A stretch of DNA of 64,000 bases from NCBI GenBank assembly GCA_024696615.1, contig JAILGS010000002.1:33128-97127 (forward strand), in the 5' to 3' direction. Below, piece after piece: positions 10,068-18,755 of the stretch. The notes under the pieces were generated by a model. It had not been told where the DNA came from. It was given only the letters and a program-made list of their open reading frames with translations, and made no database searches. The position numbers and the translations under genes are program-made. Source of the stretch: Lachnospiraceae bacterium. GTDB taxonomy: Bacteria > Bacillota > Clostridia > Lachnospirales > Lachnospiraceae. Each line of letters begins with the position of its first letter. Within the stretch, counting starts at the first letter, position 1.

Positions 10068-10414
10068 TATTCTTCGTCTTCTTCGTCCTCTAATAATTCA
10101 TCATATTCTGCAGCATCCAGTACTTCATCAAATGCATCCGAAACAATATCATATTCTTCATCATCATTGATATTATCTAAGGATGGGGAACCATCCTCGC
10201 TTTCACTGTAGCGATAGAGATATACTTCATCTCCGTCCGGATTGTCCAGAGGAAGAAGGGCAATATAACGGCCCTCGCCGAATTTCTTTGGTACCGGTGC
10301 ATCAAAAATAGATACCACCGCACATTCTAATTCTTTTTGATCATCTAAAATGACGGTTACCGTAGTATCAAATCCCTCCGGTAATACGTCTTCTGCGTCC
10401 TTATTCTTACCCAT
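10067..10414 (-). CDS. DUF1292 family protein
   Basis: Small acidic protein, 115 residues, of the conserved Firmicute DUF1292 family (role unknown). The family core is visible as TTVTVILDDQKELECAVVSIF and YIALLPLDNPDGDEVYLYRY. The C-terminus is very acidic (ends LLEDEEDEE), longer than the basic domain. The start at 10414 (MGKNKD) is chosen because AAGGAGA lies just upstream; the ORF track runs 11 codons further without a ribosome site. It stands alone and opposite to its neighbours. Confidence 0.8.
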   Translation of the reverse strand: MGKNKDAEDVLPEGFDTTVTVILDDQKELECAVVSIFDAPVPKKFGEGRYIALLPLDNPDGDEVYLYRYSESEDGSPSLDNINDDEEYDIVSDAFDEVLDAAEYDELLEDEEDEE

Positions 10415-10526
10415 ATGTCTCTCCTTTTTCGTGGATATAATAATCATTAGTGATACTTTACCATAGGTGGAGCGGACTTTTCAATATATCCAGTGACGAA
10501 AAATCATAGAAATATTCGAAAGAAAA

Positions 10527-10568
10527 CGAAAAATTGTAAAAAATGTTCTAGAAATCACAAAATTTTCG
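10527..10568. repeat. Inverted repeat upstream of the TRAP operon
   Basis: CGAAAAATTGT and ACAAAATTTTCG form an imperfect inverted repeat about 25-60 bases before the TATAAT at 10594-10599. Possible regulator site for the hexuronate TRAP operon; AT-rich, so chance is possible. Confidence 0.3.
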
Positions 10569-10658
10569 TATTTTATTTAACAATATGAAACAATATAATG
10601 AATTTATCAGGAAACAGAGAAGGTCTTTGGTTCCATGAATAAAGGGAGGTTTTTATCT

Positions 10659-11699
10659 ATGAAGAGAAAGCTAATTGCAGCAGTATGTTGCGCAACCATG
10701 TTACTTGGTATGACCGCATGTGGCGGCAGTGCACCAAGTACCGCCACCCAGGCCGCTGGAACAGGTGATGTGGCAAATGATCCTAAGGTTACCTTAGTAA
10801 TGGCGGAAGTTAATCCGCTGGATACCATTGTAGGTATGACGGATCAGAAGTTTAAGGAGACCGTGGAGTCCTTATCGGGAGGATCCATTACCATTGATTT
10901 ACAGGCATCCGGTGTACTTGGTGCAGAGCAGGATGTTCTGGATACCATGTTAGCTCCTGGATCAACCATTGATATGTCACGTATTTCAGCATTTGCATTA
11001 ACTAGTTATGGCGGAGAGAAGTCCAAGCTTTTATCCCTCCCATATACATTTGTATCCAGAGAACATTTCTGGAATTTTGCAACGAGTGAATTAGCAACAG
11101 AATTCTTATTAGAGCCACATGAGAATGGTAATGGTGTAAGAGGTCTGTTCTACGGCGAAGAAGGTTTCCGTCATTTCTTTACAGTTAAGGAAATTAAGGG
11201 TATGGAAGATTTAGCAGGTATGAAGCTTCGTGTATCCAACGACCCAATTATGAATGGTCTGGTAGAAGGTCTTGGAGCTTCTCCAACCGTAGTAGCCTTC
11301 ACCGAATTATATTCTGCATTACAGACCGGTGTTGTAGATGGTGCAGAACAGCCAATTGCTAACTATAAGGCTAATTCCTTCCCAGAAGTTGCTAACAACT
11401 TAATCTTAGATGGTCATACCCTTGGTGCAATCCAGGTAATCATCACGGATGAAGCTTGGGATAAGTTAACTCCTGCACAGCAGAATGTATTAACGGAAGC
11501 TGGTAAGGTGGCATCTGAATATAACAGATCGATTTCCGAGCAGAAGGAGAAGGAAGTATTAGATGAATTAAAGGCTTCTGGATGTAATGTAGTTGATGTT
11601 CCTGATAAGAGTGCTTGGCAGGCAGCTGTATCCAGCGTTGTAAGCGAGTACACGAAGGGTAACGAAGAACTTTATCAGAAGATTCTTGATATGCAGTAA
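10659..11699 (+). CDS. TRAP transporter substrate-binding lipoprotein (DctP family)
   Basis: Extracytoplasmic solute-binding protein feeding a tripartite ATP-independent transporter. 346 residues; basic N-terminus, hydrophobic stretch, then a lipobox-like LLGMTAC, so it is likely lipid-anchored. DctP features: GGSITIDLQASGVLGAEQD, the ligand-contact arginine region MKLRVSNDPIM, and ALQTGVVDGAEQP. Start 10659 chosen because GGGAGG lies 9 bases upstream; the track start is 8 codons earlier. The TATAAT at 10594 is a likely -10. Neighbouring uxuA/uxuB suggest a hexuronate ligand such as glucuronate, galacturonate or an aldonate; this is inference from context. Confidence 0.92.
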   Translation: MKRKLIAAVCCATMLLGMTACGGSAPSTATQAAGTGDVANDPKVTLVMAEVNPLDTIVGMTDQKFKETVESLSGGSITIDLQASGVLGAEQDVLDTMLAPGSTIDMSRISAFALTSYGGEKSKLLSLPYTFVSREHFWNFATSELATEFLLEPHENGNGVRGLFYGEEGFRHFFTVKEIKGMEDLAGMKLRVSNDPIMNGLVEGLGASPTVVAFTELYSALQTGVVDGAEQPIANYKANSFPEVANNLILDGHTLGAIQVIITDEAWDKLTPAQQNVLTEAGKVASEYNRSISEQKEKEVLDELKASGCNVVDVPDKSAWQAAVSSVVSEYTKGNEELYQKILDMQ

Positions 11700-11711
11700 G
11701 ATGGTTTTGTT

Positions 11712-11742
11712 AGAGCGCAGAAAGTCGTCTTTTCTGCGCTCT
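11712..11742 (+). terminator. Intercistronic hairpin between dctP and dctQ
   Basis: AGAGCGCAGAAA-GTCGTCT-TTTCTGCGCTCT, a 12-bp perfect stem followed by only a weak U-tract (TATTG). Placed between the binding-protein gene and the permease genes, it probably works as a partial terminator or 3' stabiliser, raising binding protein over permease. Confidence 0.7.
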
Positions 11743-11810
11743 TATTGATAAGAGAAAGTATTCATTCGGACAAGGAAGAATTTCCTTGGTCCATTAAGGA
11801 GGTTCACGTA

Positions 11811-12383
11811 ATGCCAAAGATATTTACTACCTTGGATCGAATTAAACCGGTATATGACGTGACTTACAAGATCGTTCTTGTAATCTGTAAATTATTGTTA
11901 ATTGGCGATATTTTAATTACTTCCATGTGTGTATTGGGACGATATGTTTCATTTATCCCAGATCCTGCATGGAGTGAAGAAGTGGTATTAACGTTCATGT
12001 CCTACATGGCTGTGCTTTCTGCAGCACTTGCCATTCGTAGAAATGCCCATATTCGTATGACTGCCTTTGACCGATTCTTACCACCGAAGGTATTAAAAGT
12101 ATTGGATCTTATATCCGATGCGGCAATTTTAGTTCTTTCCGTCATTATGATCACCTATGGTTGGAATTATGCCAGTGTCATTGGTGCGAAAGCAACCTAT
12201 GTTAGCATGCCGGCCCTATCCAAGTTCTGGATGTATTTCCCAGTTCCTTTAGCAGGAATTGCCATGTTAGTATTCGAATTAGAAACTGTATATAACCATA
12301 TTAAAGCATTCTATCAGCCAGGCTATGGGGAAGATGCATTGGTAGTTCCTAAGACGAAAGAAGAGGAGGTGGCAAAGTCATGA
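11811..12383 (+). CDS. TRAP transporter small permease (DctQ family)
   Basis: Four-helix integral membrane subunit of the TRAP transporter. 190 residues with hydrophobic segments at about 20-45, 55-75, 95-120 and 135-160; family-like pieces include WSEEVVLTFMSYMAVLSAA and the RRNAHIRM motif after the second helix. Start 11811 chosen because AAGGAGG is 8 bases upstream; the track start 22 codons earlier falls inside the upstream hairpin region. The stop overlaps the start of dctM by 4 bases, implying translational coupling. Confidence 0.92.
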   Translation: MPKIFTTLDRIKPVYDVTYKIVLVICKLLLIGDILITSMCVLGRYVSFIPDPAWSEEVVLTFMSYMAVLSAALAIRRNAHIRMTAFDRFLPPKVLKVLDLISDAAILVLSVIMITYGWNYASVIGAKATYVSMPALSKFWMYFPVPLAGIAMLVFELETVYNHIKAFYQPGYGEDALVVPKTKEEEVAKS

Positions 12384-13678
12384 CAGCACAGGGAGCAGCA
12401 ATCGCTGTATTACTTATCTCATTCTTAGTAATGATTTTCTTACGATTCCCAGTGGCCTATGCCGTTGCTTTATCATCCTTACTCTGTATGGCATATCAGG
12501 GAATTAATTTTAGTGTACTGTGTCAATATATGGTAAAGGGAATTAGTTCCTTCAGTTTGATGGCGGTTCCATTCTTTATTACCATGGGTGTATTAATGGG
12601 TGCGGGAGGTATTTCCTCGAAATTAATTGACTTAGCGAATGCCTGTGTGGGTTGGATGACCGGTGGTATGGCTATGGTAAATATTGTAGCATCCTATTTC
12701 TTTGGAGGTATCTCCGGATCTGCTTCTGCAGATACCGCATCCTTAGGTTCCATCTTAATTCCAATGATGGTGGATCAGGGATATGATGATGATTTCTCCA
12801 CTGCAGTAACCATTACTTCCTCCTGTGAGGGATTGTTGGTTCCACCAAGCCATAATATGGTTATTTATGCAACCGCTGCCGGTGGTTTATCCGTAGGTAG
12901 CTTGTTCTTAGCAGGATACCTTCCTGGAGCACTCCTTGCAGTGTCCTTAATGGTGGGTTCCTATATTATCTCCAAGCGAAGAAATTATCCTAAGGGAGAT
13001 AAGTTTAGTCTGAAAGTATTACTGAAGCAGTTATTGATTTCCTTCTGGGCTCTGGCAGCTGTAATCATTGTAGTATTCGGTGTAGTTTTCGGATGGTTCA
13101 CCGCTACAGAATCTGCTGCAATTGCGGTTATTTACAGTTTGATTGTCAGTGTATTTATTTACCGTGGAGTTACCTGGAAGGGTGTATGGAAGATTTTGGA
13201 TACCTGTGTGGATACCTTATCCATCGTATTAATCTTAATTGCAACCTCCAGTGTCTTTGGTTATTGCTTAACCTTATTGCATGTACCAAGCCTGGCAGCT
13301 AATTTTATTACTGGAATTACTTCCAACAAGATCATTATCGCATTGTTATTAAATCTGGTACTGTTAATTCTTGGTTGTATCATGGATATGGCTCCAATTA
13401 TTTTGATTGCTACTCCAATTTTACTTCCAATTGCTACTGGAATTGGAATCCATCCAATTCAGTTCGGTATCATGATGGTATTAAACTGTGGTATTGGTTT
13501 GTTAACTCCACCAGTTGGTGCAGTATTATTCATTGGCTCCGCTGTGGGTCGTTGCAAGATGGAGAAAGTTGTGAAGGCAACCCTTCCATTTTATCTATGT
13601 ATGATCGCAGTATTATTATTACTGACCTTCATACCTGAAATCAGTATGTTACTGCCTAATCTTTTAGGTGGTAAGTAA
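12380..13678 (+). CDS. TRAP transporter large permease (DctM family)
   Basis: Substrate-translocating, sodium-coupled membrane subunit, 432 residues with about 12-13 hydrophobic segments. DctM patterns: LRFPVAYAVALSSL, FSLMAVPFFITMGVLMGAGG, GGISGSASADTASLGSI, LVPPSHNMVIYA and GIGLLTPPVGAVLF. ATGA overlap with dctQ. Complete in length. With the binding protein and DctQ it forms a full TRAP system; followed by a hairpin. Confidence 0.95.
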   Translation: MTAQGAAIAVLLISFLVMIFLRFPVAYAVALSSLLCMAYQGINFSVLCQYMVKGISSFSLMAVPFFITMGVLMGAGGISSKLIDLANACVGWMTGGMAMVNIVASYFFGGISGSASADTASLGSILIPMMVDQGYDDDFSTAVTITSSCEGLLVPPSHNMVIYATAAGGLSVGSLFLAGYLPGALLAVSLMVGSYIISKRRNYPKGDKFSLKVLLKQLLISFWALAAVIIVVFGVVFGWFTATESAAIAVIYSLIVSVFIYRGVTWKGVWKILDTCVDTLSIVLILIATSSVFGYCLTLLHVPSLAANFITGITSNKIIIALLLNLVLLILGCIMDMAPIILIATPILLPIATGIGIHPIQFGIMMVLNCGIGLLTPPVGAVLFIGSAVGRCKMEKVVKATLPFYLCMIAVLLLLTFIPEISMLLPNLLGGK

Positions 13679-13696
13679 TAGATAAACTTTCCAAAG

Positions 13697-13732
13697 GGCA
13701 GGGGTCAATCATGACCTCTGCCAACATTATTT
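13697..13732 (+). terminator. Hairpin after dctM
   Basis: GGCAGGGGTCA-ATCA-TGACCTCTGCC, 11-bp stem with one G-U pair, followed by AACATTATTT. Moderate intrinsic terminator between the transporter and the two-component operon. Confidence 0.6.
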
Positions 13733-13746
13733 CATGGCGGGTGTAT

Positions 13747-13775
13747 TTGACCGGACTTTTAAAAAACACTATACT
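13747..13775 (+). promoter_or_regulatory. Promoter for the two-component operon
   Basis: TTGACC, 17-base spacer, TATACT, about 28 bases before the start of the YcxB-like gene. Suggests the sensor genes have their own transcript apart from dctPQM. Confidence 0.6.
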
Positions 13776-13802
13776 TACGAGAGAAACCATGGAGGTGACG
13801 AG

Positions 13803-14285
13803 ATGTTTCGCTATCAGTGTAATATAACAACCAAAGATTTATGGAAGCTTAGTATGTATGAAATTCTGCATTCTCCAGCCATCGTAAGTAATCTGATCTT
13901 TGCTGTGGCCATGGTGATCATGACCGTTAAATTTTTTCCACAGTCCAGTATCTGGATGCGTGGAATCTTGATTTTTCTCTGTCTTTTATTCCCAGTATTT
14001 CAGCCCCTTGCCATCTATTGGAGGGCCAATAAGCAGGTGGAAAAATTACCGGAGGGCTTAAGTCTTCAGGTGGATCCGGCTAAAATTCAGGTAATTACCA
14101 GGGCGGATACCATGGATATTGCCTGGGAGAAGGTGGCAGGTGTGATGGAGCGCTGCAATGTGGTGCTGTTGGTATTAAAGACCAGGGAAGGCTATATGAT
14201 CCCTTCTTCGAATTTCGTTAACGAAGGGGAGAAGGAGCGTTTTAAGAATTTTGTGGCAGAAAAGATCCGGGAGTGGGCGAAATGA
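13803..14285 (+). CDS. YcxB-like membrane protein
   Basis: 160 residues. Two adjacent transmembrane helices (about residues 25-65, LIFAVAMVIMTVKFF and ILIFLCLLFPVFQPL) separate a short N-terminal part from a soluble domain. The later LPEGLSLQVDPAKIQVITRAD...IAWEKVAGVMER...YMIPSSNF pattern resembles the YcxB-like C-terminal domain. Start 13803 follows GGAGGTG. Function unknown. It overlaps the sensor kinase start by ATGA, so it is made together with it and may be an accessory membrane component of this sensing system. Confidence 0.7.
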   Translation: MFRYQCNITTKDLWKLSMYEILHSPAIVSNLIFAVAMVIMTVKFFPQSSIWMRGILIFLCLLFPVFQPLAIYWRANKQVEKLPEGLSLQVDPAKIQVITRADTMDIAWEKVAGVMERCNVVLLVLKTREGYMIPSSNFVNEGEKERFKNFVAEKIREWAK

Positions 14286-15787
14286 ATCCGCAAAGCATGT
14301 TAAGACAATATTGGCTACGGTGTAGCATTCATAAAAAATTAGCAGTATTTATATCCGTTATGTCCATCATCATCGTTCTTGCCATTGCATTTGACATATT
14401 AGTGGTAAAGATTTTAGTGAATGATTTTGGCCAGATCTGGGAGAATAATTCCAGAGCCCTGGCCTTTGTGAATGCAGTAAAAGACGAGAACGAAGCCTTT
14501 CATGAATATATGAAATATCAAAATGAGGCAACCAATACCGCTCTCATACATGCCATGGAGGAAACCAAGGTTTCGGTGAATGGGCTGGAGCTTTCCTATG
14601 AAGATGTGGGAAATCGGGAATATGCTCAGATCTGGTCCATTAAGAATATATATGATACCTACTGTACCAAGCGGGATATCATGATGCAGATGACGGACGA
14701 TAATGTAACCTATGTTCCCACCCTTTATGAAGTCTATGAAATTCTAGGATACCTGTCCGAATATGGGGATCGGTTACTGGATTATACGATTGAAGATAGT
14801 AATGAAAAATATCATCGCATTGTACCAACCATGATCTTAATTCCCGTCGTGGTAATTATTATCAATGTGGTACTGATGTTGATTTTACTATATCTTGCCA
14901 ATGTGTTGGCACAGACCTTGATCGCGCCCATCTATCAATTATCCAATGCCGCAAGAAAGATTGCGGATAATGAGAAAGTGGAGAAGATTGTCATCGAAAA
15001 TCAGGATGAGATGGGGGATTTAGTTCAGGTCTTTAATGAGATGAAGGATGCCACGGAGGAGAAATTCCTTGCCATGGAAGAGGCAAGAATTGCTCAGGTT
15101 AAGCTTCATTCCGAAGCCATGGAACGCTTGGAATTGGAAAAGCGACTGGAGAATGCGAAATTGGAATTATTAACCAATCAGATCAATCCGCATTTTCTAT
15201 TTAATACCTTAAATGTCATCGCCGGGATGGCTAATCTAGAGGATGCCAAAGATACGGAGATGATGACAAGGGCCTTAAGTGCCATCTTTCGTTACAATCT
15301 AAAGAATGCAGGAGCCACCGTGCTTTTACGACAGGAATTAAAGATTGTAATGGATTATATGTACCTTCAGCAGATGCGTTTTAGCGACCGGGTGAAATAT
15401 TCCTGGGATTGTCGGGTCAATGCGGATGAAGTGGTAATCCCATCCCATATTTTACAGCCCCTGGTGGAAAATTCCGTCATTCATGGCATCACAGCCAAGG
15501 AGGATGGGGGAAAAGTAAAGCTTCGTGTATACCGCAGGGGGGATGATTTACGAATCCATATCATTGATAGTGGTGTGGGCATGAGTAAAACCGAGGTGGA
15601 AAATCTTCGCAATTCCTTACAACAGGAGGAAGAATCCGGAATTGGACTGGGAAATGTGTATAAAAGGTTAAAAGCCATCTATCACAGGGAATGCCTCTTT
15701 CTTGCCAGTAAGAAGGGGATGGGAACCATAGTGACCTTGGAGATTCCCTGGGAAAAATTAAAGGAGCAAGAATGTACAAAATCTTAG
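14282..15787 (+). CDS. Sensor histidine kinase, YesM/LytS-like
   Basis: Membrane sensor kinase of the His_kinase (PF06580) class, 501 residues. Order: TM1 (about 20-45), extracytoplasmic sensor region, TM2 (about 185-210, MILIPVVVIIINVVLMLIL), HAMP-like linker (IAPIYQLSNAARKIADN), coiled coil, phospho-acceptor motif NQINPHFLFNTLN, and an ATPase domain with PLVENSVIHGI, DSGVGM and GIGLGNVYKRL. ATGA-coupled to the upstream gene and overlapping the regulator gene by 16 bases. Likely controls the neighbouring TRAP and uxu genes; signal unknown, probably the hexuronate through the DctP-like protein downstream. Confidence 0.93.
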   Translation: MNPQSMLRQYWLRCSIHKKLAVFISVMSIIIVLAIAFDILVVKILVNDFGQIWENNSRALAFVNAVKDENEAFHEYMKYQNEATNTALIHAMEETKVSVNGLELSYEDVGNREYAQIWSIKNIYDTYCTKRDIMMQMTDDNVTYVPTLYEVYEILGYLSEYGDRLLDYTIEDSNEKYHRIVPTMILIPVVVIIINVVLMLILLYLANVLAQTLIAPIYQLSNAARKIADNEKVEKIVIENQDEMGDLVQVFNEMKDATEEKFLAMEEARIAQVKLHSEAMERLELEKRLENAKLELLTNQINPHFLFNTLNVIAGMANLEDAKDTEMMTRALSAIFRYNLKNAGATVLLRQELKIVMDYMYLQQMRFSDRVKYSWDCRVNADEVVIPSHILQPLVENSVIHGITAKEDGGKVKLRVYRRGDDLRIHIIDSGVGMSKTEVENLRNSLQQEEESGIGLGNVYKRLKAIYHRECLFLASKKGMGTIVTLEIPWEKLKEQECTKS

Positions 15788-16563
15788 TTGCAGATGATGA
15801 GCCCATCGAACGTATGGTGGTCATCAAGAAGATTCGAAAATATTTTGAAGGTCAATTAGAAGTGGTGAGCGCAGTAAACGGGCGGGAAGCGATTGAAAAA
15901 TTTAACTCCGAAGGCTGTCAGATTGCCCTTTTAGATATTAACATGCCGGGGATTAACGGCTTGGAAGCGGCCAAATGTATTCGAAAGGATCATAAGGATA
16001 GCGTCATCATCTTTTTAACTGCCTATGATGATTTTAATTATGCAAGAACCGCCATTACGGTGAAGGCCTTGGATTATCTGTTAAAACCGGCGGATGATAA
16101 GGATTTAAATGGCTGTATCTATGAAGCCATTCATCAGATTGATACCTATCTTTCCAGACAGGGGGAATCTTCTCTGGAGGAACCTTTCGAAGAAGAGAGC
16201 AAACTACTGGTGGAGGAAGAAAACACCAATACCTTCTGTGCGATCGTTACCGAATATATTCAAAATCATTATGCCCAAGAATTGTCCCTTCAGGATGTAG
16301 CCGGAATTCTTGGATATTCGGAAGCGTATTTTAGCAGAGTGTTTAAACAACATTTTCAACAGACCTTTATTGTATATCTCCAGGAATACCGGGTGGAGAA
16401 AGCCAAGGAACTGTTACTGGATGTGAGCGTGAATATTAAGGATGTGAGTAATAGTGTGGGGTATCCGGACTCCAATTATTTTGCCAAAATCTTTAAAAAG
16501 TCGGTGGGCATGACTCCCAAGGAGTATCGCCAGAAGACATTACATACCATGCTTCAAAGTTAG
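15772..16563 (+). CDS. Response regulator with AraC-type DNA-binding domain, YesN-like
   Basis: 263 residues. N-terminal receiver domain with acidic pocket ADDE (D8, D9), phosphorylation site D55 in LLDINMPG, T83 and K105 in LLKPAD. C-terminal AraC/XylS domain from about residue 155, with both helix-turn-helix units (LSLQDVAGILGYSEAYFSRVF and VNIKDVSNSVGYPDSNYFAK), ending in GMTPKEYRQ. It is the cognate partner of the upstream kinase by overlap. Probable activator of the TRAP/uxu genes. Confidence 0.94.
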   Translation: MYKILVADDEPIERMVVIKKIRKYFEGQLEVVSAVNGREAIEKFNSEGCQIALLDINMPGINGLEAAKCIRKDHKDSVIIFLTAYDDFNYARTAITVKALDYLLKPADDKDLNGCIYEAIHQIDTYLSRQGESSLEEPFEEESKLLVEEENTNTFCAIVTEYIQNHYAQELSLQDVAGILGYSEAYFSRVFKQHFQQTFIVYLQEYRVEKAKELLLDVSVNIKDVSNSVGYPDSNYFAKIFKKSVGMTPKEYRQKTLHTMLQS

Positions 16564-16636
16564 GAGTCAGGGGTCAAACCAGTAGTTATGGATTAACCTT
16601 CGTAGCGTGGGAAGCGAATAGAAATGAGGAATGAGG

Positions 16637-17653
16637 ATGAAACGCCAAGGAGTGATTGGGGTTCTTGTAGTTCTTCTTCTGGCAGGAATGCTTTTTTTAG
16701 GCGGCATTCTAATTAGCCAAAATACTGGAAGAAATAAAGAACCATCCTATGTATTTACTTATGCAGAAAATCAGGCTGCGGATTATCCCACCACCCAGGG
16801 CGCTCAGTATTTTGCCCAATTGGTCAAGGAGCGCACGGATGGGGAAGTGGAGATTTTAATATATTCCGGCGGTGTGCTGGGCACGGAAAAAGAAATTATT
16901 AAGCAAATGCGGTACGGAGGGGTGGACTTTGCCAGAATTTCCATATCCCAAATATCGGACTTAGCCCCGGAATTTAATGTGCTACAGATGCCATATCTTT
17001 ATCGGAATGCGGACCATATGTGGAAGGTATTGGATGGAGAGATTGGAAAGGAATATTTAGAGAACTTTGAAAATTATGGTTTAGAGGGACTTTCCTGGTA
17101 TGACGCGGGTTCGAGAAGTTTTTATATGCATGATGCACCCTTAACTTCCCTCAGTGATATGAAGGGAAAGTGGATCCGGGTACAGGAGTCTAGCTTAATG
17201 GCGGATATGGTGACTGCATTGGGGGCAAATCCATATCAGATTGATTATTCGGGAGTATATGCAAGCTTAGAACAGGGAATCGTGGATGGTTCGGAAAATA
17301 ACCTTTCTTCCTATGCCTCCACCGGTCATTATGAGGTGGCCAAATACTATACCCTGGATGAACATACCAGAGTACCGGAGGTACAGATCTGTTCCTTAAA
17401 AGTCTGGGAGCAATTACCGGAAGAATATCAGCAGATCATCCGGGAATGTGCTGAGGAATCCGCTTTATATGAGCGGGAATTATGGACGGTGAATGAAGCC
17501 AATAGCTGGAACCAGGTAGTGGAGCGAGGCGCATATATCTATGCGTTGTCCGATGAGGAGAAGGAGAAGTTTCAGAAGGCCATGGAGCCGGTGTATGAAA
17601 AATATTGTGGTGAGTACATGGATCTTGTTAACAAGATTATGGATATGAAGTAA
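16637..17653 (+). CDS. Second DctP-like solute-binding protein, membrane-anchored
   Basis: 338 residues, DctP family (GGVLGTEKEIIKQM, GKWIRVQESSLM, ASLEQGIVDGSENN). Unlike the first DctP here it has no lipobox cysteine: the N-terminus is MKRQGVIGVLVVLLLAGM followed by LFLGGILISQN, which looks like an uncleaved anchor or a plain signal peptide. There is no second set of DctQ/DctM genes, and it follows the kinase and regulator genes. I infer a role as ligand-sensing partner of the kinase rather than, or as well as, a transport component. Start 16637 chosen by spacing from TGAGGA; 16631 is possible. Confidence 0.85.
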   Translation: MKRQGVIGVLVVLLLAGMLFLGGILISQNTGRNKEPSYVFTYAENQAADYPTTQGAQYFAQLVKERTDGEVEILIYSGGVLGTEKEIIKQMRYGGVDFARISISQISDLAPEFNVLQMPYLYRNADHMWKVLDGEIGKEYLENFENYGLEGLSWYDAGSRSFYMHDAPLTSLSDMKGKWIRVQESSLMADMVTALGANPYQIDYSGVYASLEQGIVDGSENNLSSYASTGHYEVAKYYTLDEHTRVPEVQICSLKVWEQLPEEYQQIIRECAEESALYERELWTVNEANSWNQVVERGAYIYALSDEEKEKFQKAMEPVYEKYCGEYMDLVNKIMDMK

Positions 17654-17676
17654 AAGAAAAATGGAGGTTTTTACAG

Positions 17677-18753
17677 ATGGAGATGACATTACGTTGGTAC
17701 GGTTCTAAGCATGATACCGTAACCTTACAGCAGATTCGACAGATTCCAGGAGTGACGGGAGTAATTACCACACTCTACGATACCATGCCGGGAGAAGTGT
17801 GGAAGGAAGAGGATATTCGTGCCATGATCGATGAGGTGGAGGCAGCGGGCCTTCATGTCGCAGGAATTGAAAGTGTGAATATTCATGATTCCATTAAGAT
17901 TGGTGACAAGGACCGGGATCTATATATTGATCATTATATTACGACCTTGGAGCGCTTAGGCAGGGCTGGAATTCATATGGTTTGCTATAATTTCATGCCG
18001 GTATTTGACTGGACTCGTACGGAACTGGCAAGAAAGCGCCCGGATGGCTCCACTGTACTTGCCTATAATCAAAAAGCCATTGATGCCATCGATCCGGAGA
18101 AGATGTTTGACAGTCTTAGTGGAGAGATGAACGGAACGGTGATGCCTGGATGGGAGCCGGAACGTATGGCTAAAATCAAGGAACTCTTTGCGGCCTATCA
18201 GGATGTGGATGAGGAGAAATTATTTGCTAATTTGAAGTATTTCTTAGAGCGGATCATGCCCGTATGTAATCAATATGATATTAAGATGGCGATTCATCCC
18301 GATGATCCTGCCTGGAGTGTTTTTGGTCTCCCTCGTATCATCATTAACAAGGAGAATATCCTGCGCATGATGAAGATGGTGGATGATCCTCATAATGGAG
18401 TGACTTTCTGTTCCGGATCCTATGGAACGAATTTAGAAAATGATCTTCCGGATATGATCCGATCCTTAAAGGGCAGAATTCATTTTGCCCATGTGCGGAA
18501 TCTGAAATTCAATTCCCAGGATGATTTTGAAGAAGCAGCACATCTTTCTAAGGATGGAAGCTTTGATATGTATGAAATTATGAAGGCATTATATGAGATT
18601 GGCTTTGATGGCCCAATTCGTCCAGATCACGGAAGAATGATCTGGGGAGAAGTTGCCATGCCGGGATATGGCCTCTATGACCGTGCTCTTGGAGCAACCT
18701 ACTTAAATGGACTGTGGGAAGCAATTGAGAAATCACATGAGAGAGGAGTATAG
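17677..18753 (+). CDS. uxuA: Mannonate dehydratase
   Basis: Converts D-mannonate to 2-keto-3-deoxygluconate in hexuronate breakdown (EC 4.2.1.8 by family). 358 residues, normal length. Typical pieces: MTLRWYGSKHDTVTLQQIRQ, YNFMPVFDWTRT, and metal/active-site regions MAIHPDDPAW, TFCSGSYGTNLENDL, HFAHVRN and RPDHGRMIWGE near the end. Good ribosome site (ATGGAGG). Two bases from uxuB, so co-transcribed. Confidence 0.95.
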   Translation: MEMTLRWYGSKHDTVTLQQIRQIPGVTGVITTLYDTMPGEVWKEEDIRAMIDEVEAAGLHVAGIESVNIHDSIKIGDKDRDLYIDHYITTLERLGRAGIHMVCYNFMPVFDWTRTELARKRPDGSTVLAYNQKAIDAIDPEKMFDSLSGEMNGTVMPGWEPERMAKIKELFAAYQDVDEEKLFANLKYFLERIMPVCNQYDIKMAIHPDDPAWSVFGLPRIIINKENILRMMKMVDDPHNGVTFCSGSYGTNLENDLPDMIRSLKGRIHFAHVRNLKFNSQDDFEEAAHLSKDGSFDMYEIMKALYEIGFDGPIRPDHGRMIWGEVAMPGYGLYDRALGATYLNGLWEAIEKSHERGV

Positions 18754-18755
18754 TC

